DNA of 64,000 bases from Clostridiaceae bacterium (GCA_009911305.1 QXXC01000014.1:1-64000); one strand, 5' to 3'; positions 41,636-50,702 are shown, counted from the first letter of the stretch. Notes: a model not told the origin generated them from the letters alone. Program-made: numbers and translations.

Positions 41636-42325
41636 ATGAGCGATTTTGAAGACAGGCCCATAAGCCGGCTTTCCATCAATGGGCCGGCGCTGTGGGAGGG
41701 ATGTATCCTGGCATCGTGCGTGAATGCGGTGATGCTTCCGGAGTATCCGTTTATCCTGACAGAGCATGAGTGGTCCGGCGGTATCTATGTGACGCGCGGC
41801 AGCGGCGGAGCGCAGGGAGCGCTTGTGTTTGACGAAAACCATAACCTGATTTTGGGAATGTTCCGCGATTTTGGCAGCGAGCGGAGCGAGCTGGTTGTCT
41901 CCGACGAGTACGCGGCGTTCCATTACGCGGGCGCGCCGGAGGAAACGCGGGAGATGGCTGAGGCCCTGTCCATACTGTTTGAGGCAGGCGACAGGGATCT
42001 GCCCTATGTGACCGCCGGATTCTGGGGAGAGGACGGCGCGGTTTTTTCCCATGACTCCCAGGAAGAGTGGCTTCTGCACGGAGGCGATATCCTCACGTCC
42101 CAGATGATGCCTTTTGAGGAGGCCATGGAGTATTACCGGATCCAGGGTTCCATGGACAGCCGCAGAATGGAAATTGCAGAGCGCATCTGGCGGGAGCGGA
42201 TCAAAAGCCGGGAAGGAGAGACAGCCGTGACAAAAGAGGAAGCTGAGATATTGGCAAGCACAGGCCCCTACAATATGGGCGTGTGTGAGGAGCTGTTCGG
42301 GCGGTTTGGAGTAGTGTTTGAGTAA
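41636..42325 (+). CDS. putative immunity protein
   Basis: A 229-residue acidic soluble protein with no recognised family. It opens 'RPISRLSINGPALWEGCILASCVNAVMLPEYPFILTEHEWSGGIYVTRGSGGAQGALVFDENHNLILGMFRDF', an alpha/beta pattern typical of many polymorphic-toxin immunity proteins. The GC content returns to the local average here. The gene follows the effector-like gene by 42 bp with an AAAGGAGG site. It is the last gene before a strong structured terminator, so it probably closes the module. Confidence 0.55.
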   Translation: MSDFEDRPISRLSINGPALWEGCILASCVNAVMLPEYPFILTEHEWSGGIYVTRGSGGAQGALVFDENHNLILGMFRDFGSERSELVVSDEYAAFHYAGAPEETREMAEALSILFEAGDRDLPYVTAGFWGEDGAVFSHDSQEEWLLHGGDILTSQMMPFEEAMEYYRIQGSMDSRRMEIAERIWRERIKSREGETAVTKEEAEILASTGPYNMGVCEELFGRFGVVFE

Positions 42326-42333
42326 TATAGTCT

Positions 42334-42446
42334 GGGGCAGTTTCTATATCCATGTGGAACCAGCAGAAAGCGCTGGCGCCTGGCAGGGTCTTTCAAGACC
42401 CTGAGCGCAGGTTCATGGGATATGGAAGCTGCCCCCGGCTTTTTTT
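42334..42446 (+). terminator. long structured RNA/terminator closing the injection-type operon
   Basis: GGGGCAGTTTCTATATCC (42334-42351) with the following ATG and GGAACC can pair with GGTTC, ATG, GGATATGGAAGCTGCCCC (42411-42435), with a few wobble pairs and bulges, over about 25 bp. Inside it are a GCGCT/AGCGC stem and CAGGGTC/GACCCTG (7 bp). Seven T's follow. This is a terminator with an unusually large branched arm, so a stable small RNA is possible. Confidence 0.7.
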
Positions 42447-42501
42447 GATGATATATGGAAATATTGATGATATATGGAAATTTTGATGATGTACGGAAAT
42501 T
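42445..42501. repeat. three tandem 19-bp repeats
   Basis: TTGATGATATATGGAAAT(A/T) occurs three times in a row (42445, 42464, 42483); the third copy differs at two positions (GTACGG). It lies directly after the terminator T-run, upstream of the chemoreceptor gene. Confidence 0.85.
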
Positions 42502-42628
42502 TATACAAAAGATGGATCAATTCATTGACGCTTCATCTCTTCGATGTTACAATTGAACCAGTAAAATATAAATGCGGATCGCCGTGATGCTATCCGATGG
42601 CCATGCTGCTGTCCGCTGTTTTGGGATG

Positions 42629-42764
42629 CATCTGCACGCCTTGCTTTGCGCTCTATCTGGCCAAAATTTACTTAACGCAGCTCACTGTGCCGCGTTCATT
42701 TGGCGCAGATTTCCCACAAAGCGGAACGCACATCCGGCAGGACGCATGTTAGACGCGCTCGAAA
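42629..42764. repeat. degenerate copy of the dispersed ~160-bp element
   Basis: The interior landmarks CATCTGCACGCC, TTTGCG, TTAACGCAGCTCAC, CATTTGGCGCAGATTTCCCAC and AAAGCGGAACGCACATC match the copy at 58463, but the ends have decayed. It lies in the 594-bp gap before the chemoreceptor gene; the rest of that gap shows no gene besides the terminator and tandem repeats. Confidence 0.65.
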
Positions 42765-42919
42765 GCCTGAGGGGAAAGGGGGATGAACGATTAACAAAAA
42801 GAGAACATTTTCCGCATAAGCTGCCGGAACGGAGAGCAGACGTTGGGGGAGGTAATTGCATTATTTCAGACAGTCAAAAGACAAAACACAAACATACACC
42901 GGGGAAGGAAAATAATACA

Positions 42920-44794
42920 ATGAAAAAAATGTTTACCAGGCGTTTGTTCATTTATATGCTGACAGCGCTCATTATCACCATCAGCACGATTTTTGTATTG
43001 CAGACTGTGAACTGTCAGGAAGAGAATATGGCTTCCAGCCGGGATAAGCTGGACATGGTAAAAGCAAAGATTGTGAGCAATGAAACGAATATTGCAAGCC
43101 TTACTGAAAATCTGGGCGAAAATAATCTGGCGAAGACGAGGGCCTTTGCAGATATGCTTGCCATCGATCCGTCGATCAATGGCGATGCTGAAAAACTGAA
43201 TGAGATTAAGGAAAGGCTGATGGTGAATGAACTGCATATTATTGATGAGAATGGGATCATCACCAGCAGTACAATCGATGCCTATATTGGATTTGATATG
43301 AAAAGCGGCGAACAGTCCAATGCCTTTATGGTGATTGTCGATGATCCTTCGATCGAGATTGTGCAGGAGCCCCAGGTCAATGTGGCTGAGGGGGTTGTCA
43401 TGCAGTATATCGGCGTGGCGAGAAAGGATGCAGAGGGGCTTATACAGGCAGGCGTGCGCCCCGAGGTTCTGGAGGCTATGCTGGCCGGGACAGAGATACA
43501 TGAGGTTTTAAAGGATATCGATTTCGGTGCAGATGGCTATGTCTATGCCATTGAAGCGCAAAGCGGGGTGATCGCAGCGCACAGGAACGAAGGGCTGATC
43601 GGAACGCCGGCCACAGAAGCCGGATTTCCCGCCGGGTTTACAGGAAACGGGAAGGCGGTGATCGATGGGGTCAGGGGCTATTATGTGGCAGAGGCATATG
43701 GAGACTGGATCATCGGAACCTTTATGCCGTCTGACGAATACTACCATGCGCGCAAGGAGCAGACGCTGGTCGTGTCGCTCAGCATGCTGGTTATTTTCGG
43801 CGTGCTTCTGCTCATGATCAATCTCATGGTGGACCGAAAGATCGTCCGGGGAATCAACCGCATCAAAAGCTCCATGAAGGAGATCGCAGACGGGAATTTT
43901 GATATGACTGTTCATGAACGGGGAAATGCAGAGTTCATGCAGCTCTCGGACAGCATCAATAAAATGGTGGGGAGTATCCGCCAGAACATGCAGGAGAACG
44001 GGCGGCTTCTGGAACAGCAGGAAAAGGATGTGGAGCATAACCGGGCCATGATCCGGAATGTGAAGAACGCATGCCTTGATCTGAATCAGGTATCAGGTAA
44101 GAACCAGAAAAATGCGGACAGCATTTATTATGGGACGGGCGAACAGGAGAAAGCGGTCGGGGATTTAAAGCAGATCATGGAACAGCTCACGCAGGAGCTG
44201 AACGACAGCGTGAACACATCAAACGGGGTGATGGCAGCCACCCGGGAGACGACGGAAAAGATGGAGGAAACCAGGTCCCAGATCCGATTATTGAAAGAAG
44301 CGATGCAGAGAACGAGCGATATGTCAAGGGCGATTGAAAAAATTATTGATGAGATCAACTCCATCGCACAGCAGACGAAACTGCTTTCCGTGAATGCTTC
44401 CATTGAGGCGGCCAGGGCCGGCGAGATGGGAAAAGGCTTTACGGTCGTGGCGGCCCAGGTAGGGGAGCTTGCCGCCAGAAGCTCGCAGGCTGCAAAGGAA
44501 ACGAATGAACTGATCACAAATTCGATCAGGGCTGCAGAAGAGGGAAAGCTCATTACGGATCAGACGGCCGAGGCGTTTGGCATTGTTTCTGAAAATGTCG
44601 GAAAGGCGAACCAAAATGTGGAACAGATCGCAGATATGGTCAGCCGCAATGTGGATATTGTGGCCAGCGCAGTGGGACAGATTGAGCGGATTTCCGGCGT
44701 TGTGGAAGAAAATGTGCGGATTTCGCAGGATACACAAAAGGCGTCGTCCCATATGGCGGATATTGCGGGCAAATTGATGGACATTATCCAGTAA
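42920..44794 (+). CDS. methyl-accepting chemotaxis protein
   Basis: A 624-residue chemoreceptor. It has a first transmembrane helix (about 8-28) and an extracellular sensor to about 285, with double-Cache-like features ('AFADMLAIDPSINGD', 'ELHIIDENGIITSSTIDAYIGFDM', 'GADGYVYAIEAQSGVIAAHRNEGLIG'). The second membrane helix is at about 290-312, followed by HAMP (to about 365). The cytoplasmic signalling hairpin contains the highly conserved tip 'IDEINSIAQQTKLLSVNASIEAARAGEMGKGFTVVAAQVGELAARSSQAAKET'. The ligand is unknown. ATG 42920 is preferred; the open frame upstream runs through the repeat element. Monocistronic. Confidence 0.92.
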   Translation: MKKMFTRRLFIYMLTALIITISTIFVLQTVNCQEENMASSRDKLDMVKAKIVSNETNIASLTENLGENNLAKTRAFADMLAIDPSINGDAEKLNEIKERLMVNELHIIDENGIITSSTIDAYIGFDMKSGEQSNAFMVIVDDPSIEIVQEPQVNVAEGVVMQYIGVARKDAEGLIQAGVRPEVLEAMLAGTEIHEVLKDIDFGADGYVYAIEAQSGVIAAHRNEGLIGTPATEAGFPAGFTGNGKAVIDGVRGYYVAEAYGDWIIGTFMPSDEYYHARKEQTLVVSLSMLVIFGVLLLMINLMVDRKIVRGINRIKSSMKEIADGNFDMTVHERGNAEFMQLSDSINKMVGSIRQNMQENGRLLEQQEKDVEHNRAMIRNVKNACLDLNQVSGKNQKNADSIYYGTGEQEKAVGDLKQIMEQLTQELNDSVNTSNGVMAATRETTEKMEETRSQIRLLKEAMQRTSDMSRAIEKIIDEINSIAQQTKLLSVNASIEAARAGEMGKGFTVVAAQVGELAARSSQAAKETNELITNSIRAAEEGKLITDQTAEAFGIVSENVGKANQNVEQIADMVSRNVDIVASAVGQIERISGVVEENVRISQDTQKASSHMADIAGKLMDIIQ

Positions 44795-44930
44795 TGGTCT
44801 GTGCACAGCAGCGGGCTCTGCCCTGCGCAGATGCGGAGCATAATAGAAGCGCAGCAGGCGGGCGGAAAGCCGCCCCGTCGGAACAGCGCCGCAGAAGGGG
44901 GGATCGGTTTTCGGATTCCCGGCTTTTCTA

Positions 44931-44959
44931 TTGACTTGCCGCCAAAAAGCTAGTATAAT
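44931..44959 (+). promoter_or_regulatory. purE operon promoter
   Basis: TTGACT (44931-44936), 17-bp spacer, TATAAT (44954-44959), near consensus. A small CACGGA/TCCGTG hairpin lies in the leader; no purine riboswitch is recognisable. Confidence 0.82.
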
Positions 44960-45018
44960 CCACACGGATTGATTGTCCGTGACAGAACCGAAAAACAACC
45001 GAAAAAGGAGAGGAAACG

Positions 45019-45534
45019 ATGGCAAAGGTAGGAATTGTAATGGGAAGCGACTCAGATATGCCGGTGATGGCTCAGGCCGCGGATTTTCTGGAGAAGATGG
45101 GGATTGAGTTTGAGATGAGAGTCATCTCGGCGCACCGGGAGCCGGATATTTTCTTTGAATATGCAAAGAGCGCAGAGGCTAAGGGCTTTCAGGTGATCAT
45201 AGCCGGGGCAGGAAAGGCCGCCCATCTGCCGGGCATGTGTGCGGCGCTGTTCCCGATGCCGGTGATCGGGGTTCCGATGAAAACCTCGGATTTAGGCGGG
45301 GTGGATTCCCTTTATTCGATTGTGCAGATGCCGTCCGGCATTCCGGTGGCGACCGTGGCTATCAACGGCGGAAAGAACGCCGGCATCCTGGCCGCGAAGA
45401 TCCTGGCCGTCTCCGATGCGGAGATTCTGGAAAAGCTGAAGGCCTATTCGGAAGAGATGAAGAATGAGGTGGCGGGCAAGGACGAGACGCTTGCGCGGAT
45501 CGGATATAAAGAATATACGGCACAGATGAAATAA
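45019..45534 (+). CDS. purE: N5-carboxyaminoimidazole ribonucleotide mutase
   Basis: A 171-residue PurE, which rearranges N5-CAIR to CAIR in purine synthesis. The signature 'GIVMGSDSDMPVMAQAADFLEKMGIEFEMRVISAHREPDIFFEYA' with the catalytic AHR is at residues 5-50, followed by 'GFQVIIAGAGKAAHLPGMCAALFPMPVIGVPMKT' and 'VATVAINGGKNAGILAAKIL'. It is the first gene of a purE-purM-purN-purD run. No purK is present, so either purK lies elsewhere or N5-CAIR forms another way. An AAGGAGAGG site precedes ATG 45019. Confidence 0.96.
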   Translation: MAKVGIVMGSDSDMPVMAQAADFLEKMGIEFEMRVISAHREPDIFFEYAKSAEAKGFQVIIAGAGKAAHLPGMCAALFPMPVIGVPMKTSDLGGVDSLYSIVQMPSGIPVATVAINGGKNAGILAAKILAVSDAEILEKLKAYSEEMKNEVAGKDETLARIGYKEYTAQMK

Positions 45535-45592
45535 GCAGGATACAGAAAACGGACTGTAACGGTTGCGGACTGTACATATTTGGAGGACAGGG

Positions 45593-46624
45593 ATGGATTA
45601 CAGGAATGCTGGAGTAGATATTGAAGCCGGATACCGCTCTGTAGAGCTGATGAAGGAGCATGTGAAGAAAACGATGCGTCCGGAGGTGATGGGCGGACTG
45701 GGCGGCTTTTCAGGGGCGTTCAGCGCGGCGGCGCTTAAGGGCATGGAGGAGCCGGTTCTTCTGTCCGGGACGGACGGAGTGGGAACAAAGCTCAAGCTCG
45801 CCTTTCTGATGGATAAGCATGACACGGTGGGGATTGACTGCGTGGCCATGTGTGTGAACGATGTGGCGTGCGCGGGCGGAGAGCCCTTATTTTTCCTGGA
45901 CTATATTGCATGCGGAAAAAATGTGCCGGAGAAGATAGCCGCGATTGTGAGCGGCGTGGCAGAGGGCTGCAGGCAGGCAGGGGCGGCCCTGATCGGCGGA
46001 GAGACGGCCGAGATGCCGGGCTTTTACCCGGTGGATGAGTACGATCTGGCGGGCTTTGCCGTGGGAGCGGCGGACAAAAAGGATCTGATCAGCGGGGACG
46101 CCTTAACCCCGGGCGATACGCTGATCGGCATGGCGTCCTCCGGCGTACACAGCAACGGTTTTTCGCTGGTGCGCAAGGTGTTTGAAAAGGAGATGACAAG
46201 GGAGGGCCTTCATACCTGGTATGACGCGCTGGGCGGGACGCTGGGCGAGGCGCTGCTTGTCCCGACCAAGATATATGTAAAGGCCCTGAGAGCCGTGAAG
46301 GAGGCCGGCGTGACGGTCAAGGCGTGCAGCCATATCACAGGCGGCGGTTTTTATGAGAATGTACCGCGCATGCTGCGGGAGGGCACGCATGCCGTGATTA
46401 AAAAGAGCAGCTATGAGATTCCGGCCATTTTCCGGCTTCTGGCCGAAAAGGGAGGGATCGAGGAGCAGATGATGTACAACACGTTTAACATGGGGATCGG
46501 CATGGTGACAGCAGTCGCGCCGCAGGATGCAGACAGGGCGATGGAGGCCATGCGCGCGGCCAGCGAGGTTCCGTACATCATTGGTTATGTGGAGGCAGGA
46601 GAAAAGGGAGTGACCCTATGCTGA
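45593..46624 (+). CDS. purM: phosphoribosylformylglycinamidine cyclo-ligase (AIR synthetase)
   Basis: A 343-residue PurM, which closes the imidazole ring using ATP (FGAM to AIR). Typical features: '[25 protein letters not shown]', 'GLGGFSGAF', '[54 protein letters not shown]', '[14 protein letters not shown]' and '[16 protein letters not shown]'. ATG 45593 follows TGGAGG. Its stop overlaps the purN start by seven bases, so the two are coupled. Confidence 0.96.
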   Translation: MDYRNAGVDIEAGYRSVELMKEHVKKTMRPEVMGGLGGFSGAFSAAALKGMEEPVLLSGTDGVGTKLKLAFLMDKHDTVGIDCVAMCVNDVACAGGEPLFFLDYIACGKNVPEKIAAIVSGVAEGCRQAGAALIGGETAEMPGFYPVDEYDLAGFAVGAADKKDLISGDALTPGDTLIGMASSGVHSNGFSLVRKVFEKEMTREGLHTWYDALGGTLGEALLVPTKIYVKALRAVKEAGVTVKACSHITGGGFYENVPRMLREGTHAVIKKSSYEIPAIFRLLAEKGGIEEQMMYNTFNMGIGMVTAVAPQDADRAMEAMRAASEVPYIIGYVEAGEKGVTLC

Positions 46625-47211
46625 GAGTGGCAGTGATGGCGTCCGGAGGCGGTACGAACCTCCAGGCGATCCTGGATGCGATCCGGGACGGGGCCATAAC
46701 GAACGCGCAGGTGACGGCCGTGATCTGCAATAATGCAGGCGCGTACGCCGTGGAACGGGCCAGACAGCACGCCATCCCGGCGTTTATCGTAAGCCCCGCT
46801 GCATATGAGAGCCGGGATGCCTTTAACGAGGCGCTTTTGCAGACGGTGGATGCGTGCCGTCCGGATTTGGTCGTGCTGGCCGGATTCCTGGTAAAGATTC
46901 CGGGAATCATGATCGAAAAATACAGAAACCGGATCATTAACATCCATCCGTCCCTGATCCCGTCCTTCTGCGGGGTAGGCTATTACGGCTTAAAGGTCCA
47001 TGAAGCGGCCCTGGCGCGGGGCGTCAGGCTGACCGGCGCTACGGTCCACTATGTGGACGAGGGGACGGACACCGGTCCGATTTTACTGCAAAAGGCCGTG
47101 GAGGTGCGGCCGGACGACACGCCCGAAAGCCTGCAGAGGCGCGTGATGGAGGAAGCGGAATGGGTGCTCCTCCCGGAGGCGATCGACCGGATTGCGAACG
47201 GCCGGATATGA
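46618..47211 (+). CDS. purN: phosphoribosylglycinamide formyltransferase
   Basis: A 197-residue PurN that formylates GAR with 10-formyltetrahydrofolate. Conserved elements: '[19 protein letters not shown]', the catalytic stretch '[29 protein letters not shown]' (Asn/His) and '[29 protein letters not shown]' (Asp). Length is standard. It overlaps purM, and purD follows 20 bases later. Confidence 0.96.
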   Translation: MLRVAVMASGGGTNLQAILDAIRDGAITNAQVTAVICNNAGAYAVERARQHAIPAFIVSPAAYESRDAFNEALLQTVDACRPDLVVLAGFLVKIPGIMIEKYRNRIINIHPSLIPSFCGVGYYGLKVHEAALARGVRLTGATVHYVDEGTDTGPILLQKAVEVRPDDTPESLQRRVMEEAEWVLLPEAIDRIANGRI

Positions 47212-47231
47212 GTATACAGAAGGAGCATAGC

Positions 47232-48509
47232 ATGAAGGTATTGATAGTAGGAAGCGGCGGCCGCGAGCACGCGATTGCCTGGAAGGTTTCAAAGAGCCCG
47301 AAGGTGGATAAGATATACTGCGCGCCCGGCAACGCCGGGATCGCGGAGCTTGCGGAGTGTGTGAAGATCGGCGCCATGGAATTTGACAGGCTGGCCGATT
47401 TTGCAGAGGAAAACAAGATAGACTTAACCGTGATCGGCATGGACGACCCGCTGGTGGGCGGCGTAGTGGATGTATTTGAGTCACGGGGCCTGCGCGTGTT
47501 CGGCCCGCGGGGGAACGCGGCGGTTCTCGAGGGTTCCAAGGCGTTTTCCAAGGATTTGATGAAGAAATACCACATTCCGACCGCGGCATACGAGGTCTTT
47601 GACGACGCCGGGGAGGCGCTTGAATATCTGAAGACAGCCCCCATGCCGACCGTGCTGAAGGCCGACGGCCTGGCGCTGGGAAAGGGTGTCCTCATCTGCA
47701 ATACGCTTGAGGAGGCCGAGGCCGGTGTGAGGGAGATCATGACGGATAAGAAATTCGGGACGGCCGGCAATAAGATGGTGATCGAGGAATTCATGACCGG
47801 CCGCGAGGTATCGGTTCTGTCCTTTGTGGACGGGACGACGATCCGGATCATGACCTCCTCTCAGGATCACAAGCGCGCCATGGACGGCGATCAGGGCCTG
47901 AACACCGGGGGGATGGGAACCTTTTCACCGAGCCCCTTTTACACGGAGGAGGTGGACGCCTTCTGCAGAGAGCACATCTACCAGGCCACGGTGGACGCCA
48001 TGAAGGCCGAGGGACGGCCGTTTAAGGGAATCATTTTCTTTGGGCTGATGCTGACCGGACAGGGCCCGAAGGTGCTGGAATATAACGCCCGTTTCGGCGA
48101 TCCGGAGACTCAGGTCGTGCTTCCGAGGATGAAAAACGATATTGTGGAGGTGTTTGAGGCCTGTGTGGACGGCACGCTCGATCAGATCGAGCTGGCGTTT
48201 GAGGACAACGCGGCAGTCTGCGTGGTTCTGGCCTCGGACGGGTATCCGGTGAAATACGAAAAAGGCTTTCCGATCCATGGTCTGGAGGCATTTCGGGGCA
48301 GAGAGGGCCGGTATGCGTTCCACGCGGGGACAACATTCGATGCGGATGGGAACATTGTGACAAACGGCGGCCGTGTGCTGGGGATAACGGCCCTTGGCGG
48401 CGATCTGAAAGAGGCCAGGGCGAACGCCTATGCGGCGGCGGAATGGATCGATTTTCAAAATAAATACATGCGCCGTGATATCGGGAAGGCGATTGACGAT
48501 CTGACATGA
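47232..48509 (+). CDS. purD: phosphoribosylamine-glycine ligase (GAR synthetase)
   Basis: A 425-residue ATP-grasp enzyme joining phosphoribosylamine and glycine. It starts 'KVLIVGSGGREHAIAWKVSKSPKVDKIYCAPGNAGI', continues with 'TVLKADGLALGKGVLICNTLEEAE', 'SVLSFVDGTTIRIMTSSQDHKRAMDGDQGLNTGGMGTFSP' and 'LEYNARFGDPETQVVLPRM'. The order purE-M-N-D without purH between N and D is common in Lachnospiraceae. ATG 47232 follows AAGGAG. Confidence 0.96.
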   Translation: MKVLIVGSGGREHAIAWKVSKSPKVDKIYCAPGNAGIAELAECVKIGAMEFDRLADFAEENKIDLTVIGMDDPLVGGVVDVFESRGLRVFGPRGNAAVLEGSKAFSKDLMKKYHIPTAAYEVFDDAGEALEYLKTAPMPTVLKADGLALGKGVLICNTLEEAEAGVREIMTDKKFGTAGNKMVIEEFMTGREVSVLSFVDGTTIRIMTSSQDHKRAMDGDQGLNTGGMGTFSPSPFYTEEVDAFCREHIYQATVDAMKAEGRPFKGIIFFGLMLTGQGPKVLEYNARFGDPETQVVLPRMKNDIVEVFEACVDGTLDQIELAFEDNAAVCVVLASDGYPVKYEKGFPIHGLEAFRGREGRYAFHAGTTFDADGNIVTNGGRVLGITALGGDLKEARANAYAAAEWIDFQNKYMRRDIGKAIDDLT

Positions 48510-48550
48510 TAGCAAGAGCATGATAGTTGGTTCGCGGGCAAATGAGACAG

Positions 48551-48596
48551 CAAGACTTTTACTGTGGCACATGTCATGGTAAAAGTCTTGCTTTTA
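48551..48596 (+). terminator. terminator of the pur operon
   Basis: CAAGACTTTTAC (48551-48562) pairs perfectly with GTAAAAGTCTTG (48579-48590) and is followed by CTTTT. Confidence 0.75.
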
Positions 48597-48759
48597 ACAG
48601 CAGCCAGAACGGCATAAGCCGCAGTGACCTGCCGGCCGGAAGGGGGAATCATATGACAGGGGAGAAACGACAAAAGGAAATCAATGAGGCGGCGGACGGA
48701 GAGCCTGGCAGAGCTGAGGAGAAGAGAATTGCGTATATGCTCAGAAAGGAGATATGGAA

Positions 48760-49128
48760 ATGGGATACCTGGGAAATCTGATTTGGTTCATCTTCGGCGG
48801 CGCGCTCAGCGGCCTGAGCTGGTGCGTGGCAGGATGCTTTTGGTGTGTTACGATTGTGGGAATTCCGGTGGGAGTGCAGTGCTTCAAGCTTGCCTCGCTC
48901 AGTTTTTTCCCCTTTGGCAAAGAGGTGGTCTACGGCGGCGGAACCGGATCGTTTCTGCTGAATATCATCTGGCTGATCGGTTCGGGGCTGGCGCTGGCGG
49001 TGGAACATCTGCTCATCGGGCTGCTGCTCTGTGTAACCCTGGTTGGTATTCCGTTTGGCTTACAGCAGCTTAAGCTGGCGAAGCTGGCATTGATGCCGTT
49101 TGGAGCAGAGATTACGTTCAGGGTATAA
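48760..49128 (+). CDS. YccF domain (DUF307) membrane protein
   Basis: A 122-residue protein made of two YccF repeats, each with two hydrophobic segments. Repeat marks are 'FGGALSGLSWCVAGCFWCVTIVGIPVGVQCFKLASLSFFPFGKEV' and 'IIWLIGSGLALAVEHLLIGLLLCVTLVGIPFGLQQLKLAKLALMPFGAEI'. Function is unknown. ATG 48760 is favoured over ATG 48754 by spacing from AAAGGAG. It may follow its own promoter after the purD terminator. Confidence 0.88.
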   Translation: MGYLGNLIWFIFGGALSGLSWCVAGCFWCVTIVGIPVGVQCFKLASLSFFPFGKEVVYGGGTGSFLLNIIWLIGSGLALAVEHLLIGLLLCVTLVGIPFGLQQLKLAKLALMPFGAEITFRV

Positions 49129-49191
49129 ATATTACCTGGTAATGTATTTGCAGAAGAACCCGAAAATCGTGCAGGGATAGTTTTTCCGGCT

Positions 49192-49355
49192 CTAAAGCGT
49201 GTCTGAAAAATCATTCCCGCCATCTGTAAGCCACATTTTGCGGTATAGTTGGCCCAGATTCACGTAACGCAGCCCACTACGCGTGATTCATTTGGCCCGG
49301 ATCTCCCACAAAGCGGAGCCCGCATCTGGCAGATAGCATTTTTCAGACACGCTCT
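49192..49355. repeat. copy of the dispersed ~160-bp element
   Basis: Ends: AAGCGTGTCTGAAAAATC and its inverse near ATTTTTCAGACACGCTC. Interior landmarks CATTCCCGCCATCTG, GTAACGCAGCCCAC and CATTTGGCCCGGATCTCCCAC are shared with copies at 412, 42629 and 58463. It lies in the convergent gap between the YccF gene and the minus-strand secreted-protein gene. Confidence 0.8.
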
Positions 49356-49398
49356 GATGCATGGCAGCAGCGCAGACACCTGAACGGTAACAATGCAG

Positions 49399-50313
49399 CT
49401 ACTTTAAAACCCGGAAAGTCTTGATAATATTATCGCGGATATGGTATGCATTATAGCTTATTTCACTCGTTTTGCAGGCTTCAAAACAGATAAACCATTT
49501 TTTTGAGCCGGCGGCCGCAACCGGAATGTAGACGGAGATGTCTAAAAAGTCGCCGGCGCCTTCACACAGGAGGTAGGTGTGATGTTCCGTCTGGAATGCT
49601 TTTGTGGCCCAGGTTAGGACGCTTGTATCCATCTTCAGGCGGGCGTTCAGCTTCCCGCTGTCCACAAAGGCCTGTATTGCTTCCAGGGAGCTTAAATCTT
49701 CCGAATCAGAGACGGGCATAACCATGATGCTCCCGTAATCTCTGGCAGGATCAAGCGTTGCATCGGAGCGCTCGTCCCGGATGCTGACCTTGCCAAAGGA
49801 GGTCCAGATGATAATCGAAGCCACAGGTTCTCCATCCTTGCGCAGGAAATAGACGAGAATGCCGCTGTCGTTTGTCTGGTTATCAAACTGATATCCTGAG
49901 CTGCTGCGGATATTCAGGACCTGCTGCAGATACGGATCAAGGCCGCCGTTCCGCACGTACTGGTCAACCTGGCTCTCGGAGCCGGCCAGAGAGGCGTCCA
50001 CAAAGGATTCAAAATTATGGATGGTTTTTTGCACTTCGGAGTCATTGTAGAAGACAATAGGACAGATTTCACTGGAGCCGAAATACCAGGTTCCGGGATA
50101 TTCGATGTAGAACAGGTCGTTGTTCAGGCAACGGTATGGAACCCCATCCGGCCCGGTTCTGTCCGCTGCGAAATCAATCGCGCAATACTCAAAGCAAACG
50201 GGAGGAGTTGAATCCTCTGTTACTTCTGCATGAACAGGCGCAACGCCAAGGATCGGGGACAGAAGGCCGCATGCAATCATGGCAGACAATGCTTTTTTTT
50301 GGAACATTTTCAT
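49399..50313 (-). CDS. secreted protein of unknown function
   Basis: A 304-residue exported protein. A signal peptide is clear ('MFQKKALSAMIACGLLSPILGVAPVHAEV', cleavage after AHA/HAE near 29). The mature part contains 'LFYIEYPGTWYFGSSEICPIVFYND', 'GILVYFLRKDGEPVASIIIWTS' and the C-terminal 'WFICFEACKTSEISYNAYHIRDNIIKTFRVL', resembling PsbP/lipoprotein-type folds that I cannot name with certainty. It is monocistronic and leftward. Confidence 0.75.
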   Translation of the reverse strand: MKMFQKKALSAMIACGLLSPILGVAPVHAEVTEDSTPPVCFEYCAIDFAADRTGPDGVPYRCLNNDLFYIEYPGTWYFGSSEICPIVFYNDSEVQKTIHNFESFVDASLAGSESQVDQYVRNGGLDPYLQQVLNIRSSSGYQFDNQTNDSGILVYFLRKDGEPVASIIIWTSFGKVSIRDERSDATLDPARDYGSIMVMPVSDSEDLSSLEAIQAFVDSGKLNARLKMDTSVLTWATKAFQTEHHTYLLCEGAGDFLDISVYIPVAAAGSKKWFICFEACKTSEISYNAYHIRDNIIKTFRVLK

Positions 50314-50702
50314 AGTAAAATCCCCCTTTACTGTATTTATAGACGTTGAAATTATCAGATATGATAAATATATCAGAATAAATATGGAATTACAAGCTGT
50401 TTTGCGGATAAATTGATTGGCTTGTAACCATAGTGATTACTGTTCGCGCGCCAACCCAATTCTTTACAATATAAAATCCAGGTGCTATAATATAACAACA
50501 TGTTTCAAAATAACTGGTTCGAGGACCTCCCAGTATAAAAAAACAGGCAAATGCTGCAGGCAGCGCGTACCGCGTGTCCTGCTTCCCCGGCGTATCCCGG
50601 TGGGAAAGCTGTTTTTGCCGTATGCGGTGAGGTTCCGGCGGCAGAGGCGGCTTTTTTATTTTGCGGGCCGTTCGGCGCAATACAGAATGAGGAGAAAGAT
50701 AT
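50314..50702 (+). promoter_or_regulatory. long structured leader of the queuine-salvage operon, riboswitch candidate
   Basis: In 50546-50619 a three-way arrangement can form: GGCAAA (50546-50551) with TTTGCC (50614-50619), enclosing GCAGG (50556-50560)/CCTGC (50578-50582) and TTCCC (50583-50587)/GGGAA (50602-50606). A GC-rich part then runs into TTTTTTATTTT (50652-50662), which could be a terminator arm. I cannot match it to a known preQ1 class. No ORF is supported in the gap. Confidence 0.4.

Noticed and set aside
41165-42079. 304-residue minus-strand open frame across the toxin-like and immunity-like genes
   Set aside because: No recognisable domain or ribosome site, and it crosses two plausible plus-strand genes with good starts.
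42572-42919. Upstream extension of the chemoreceptor reading frame
   Set aside because: It runs through a copy of the dispersed repeat; the ATG at 42920 gives the normal start with a membrane helix at once.
50505-50545. GGTTCGAGGACC, similar to a tRNA T-arm
   Set aside because: No acceptor stem, D-arm or anticodon arm can be built upstream.
50628-50662. GAGGTTCC followed by a T-run, reminiscent of preQ1 class I
   Set aside because: The essential downstream ACCCTC pairing segment and A-rich tail are absent, so only a general structured leader is reported.
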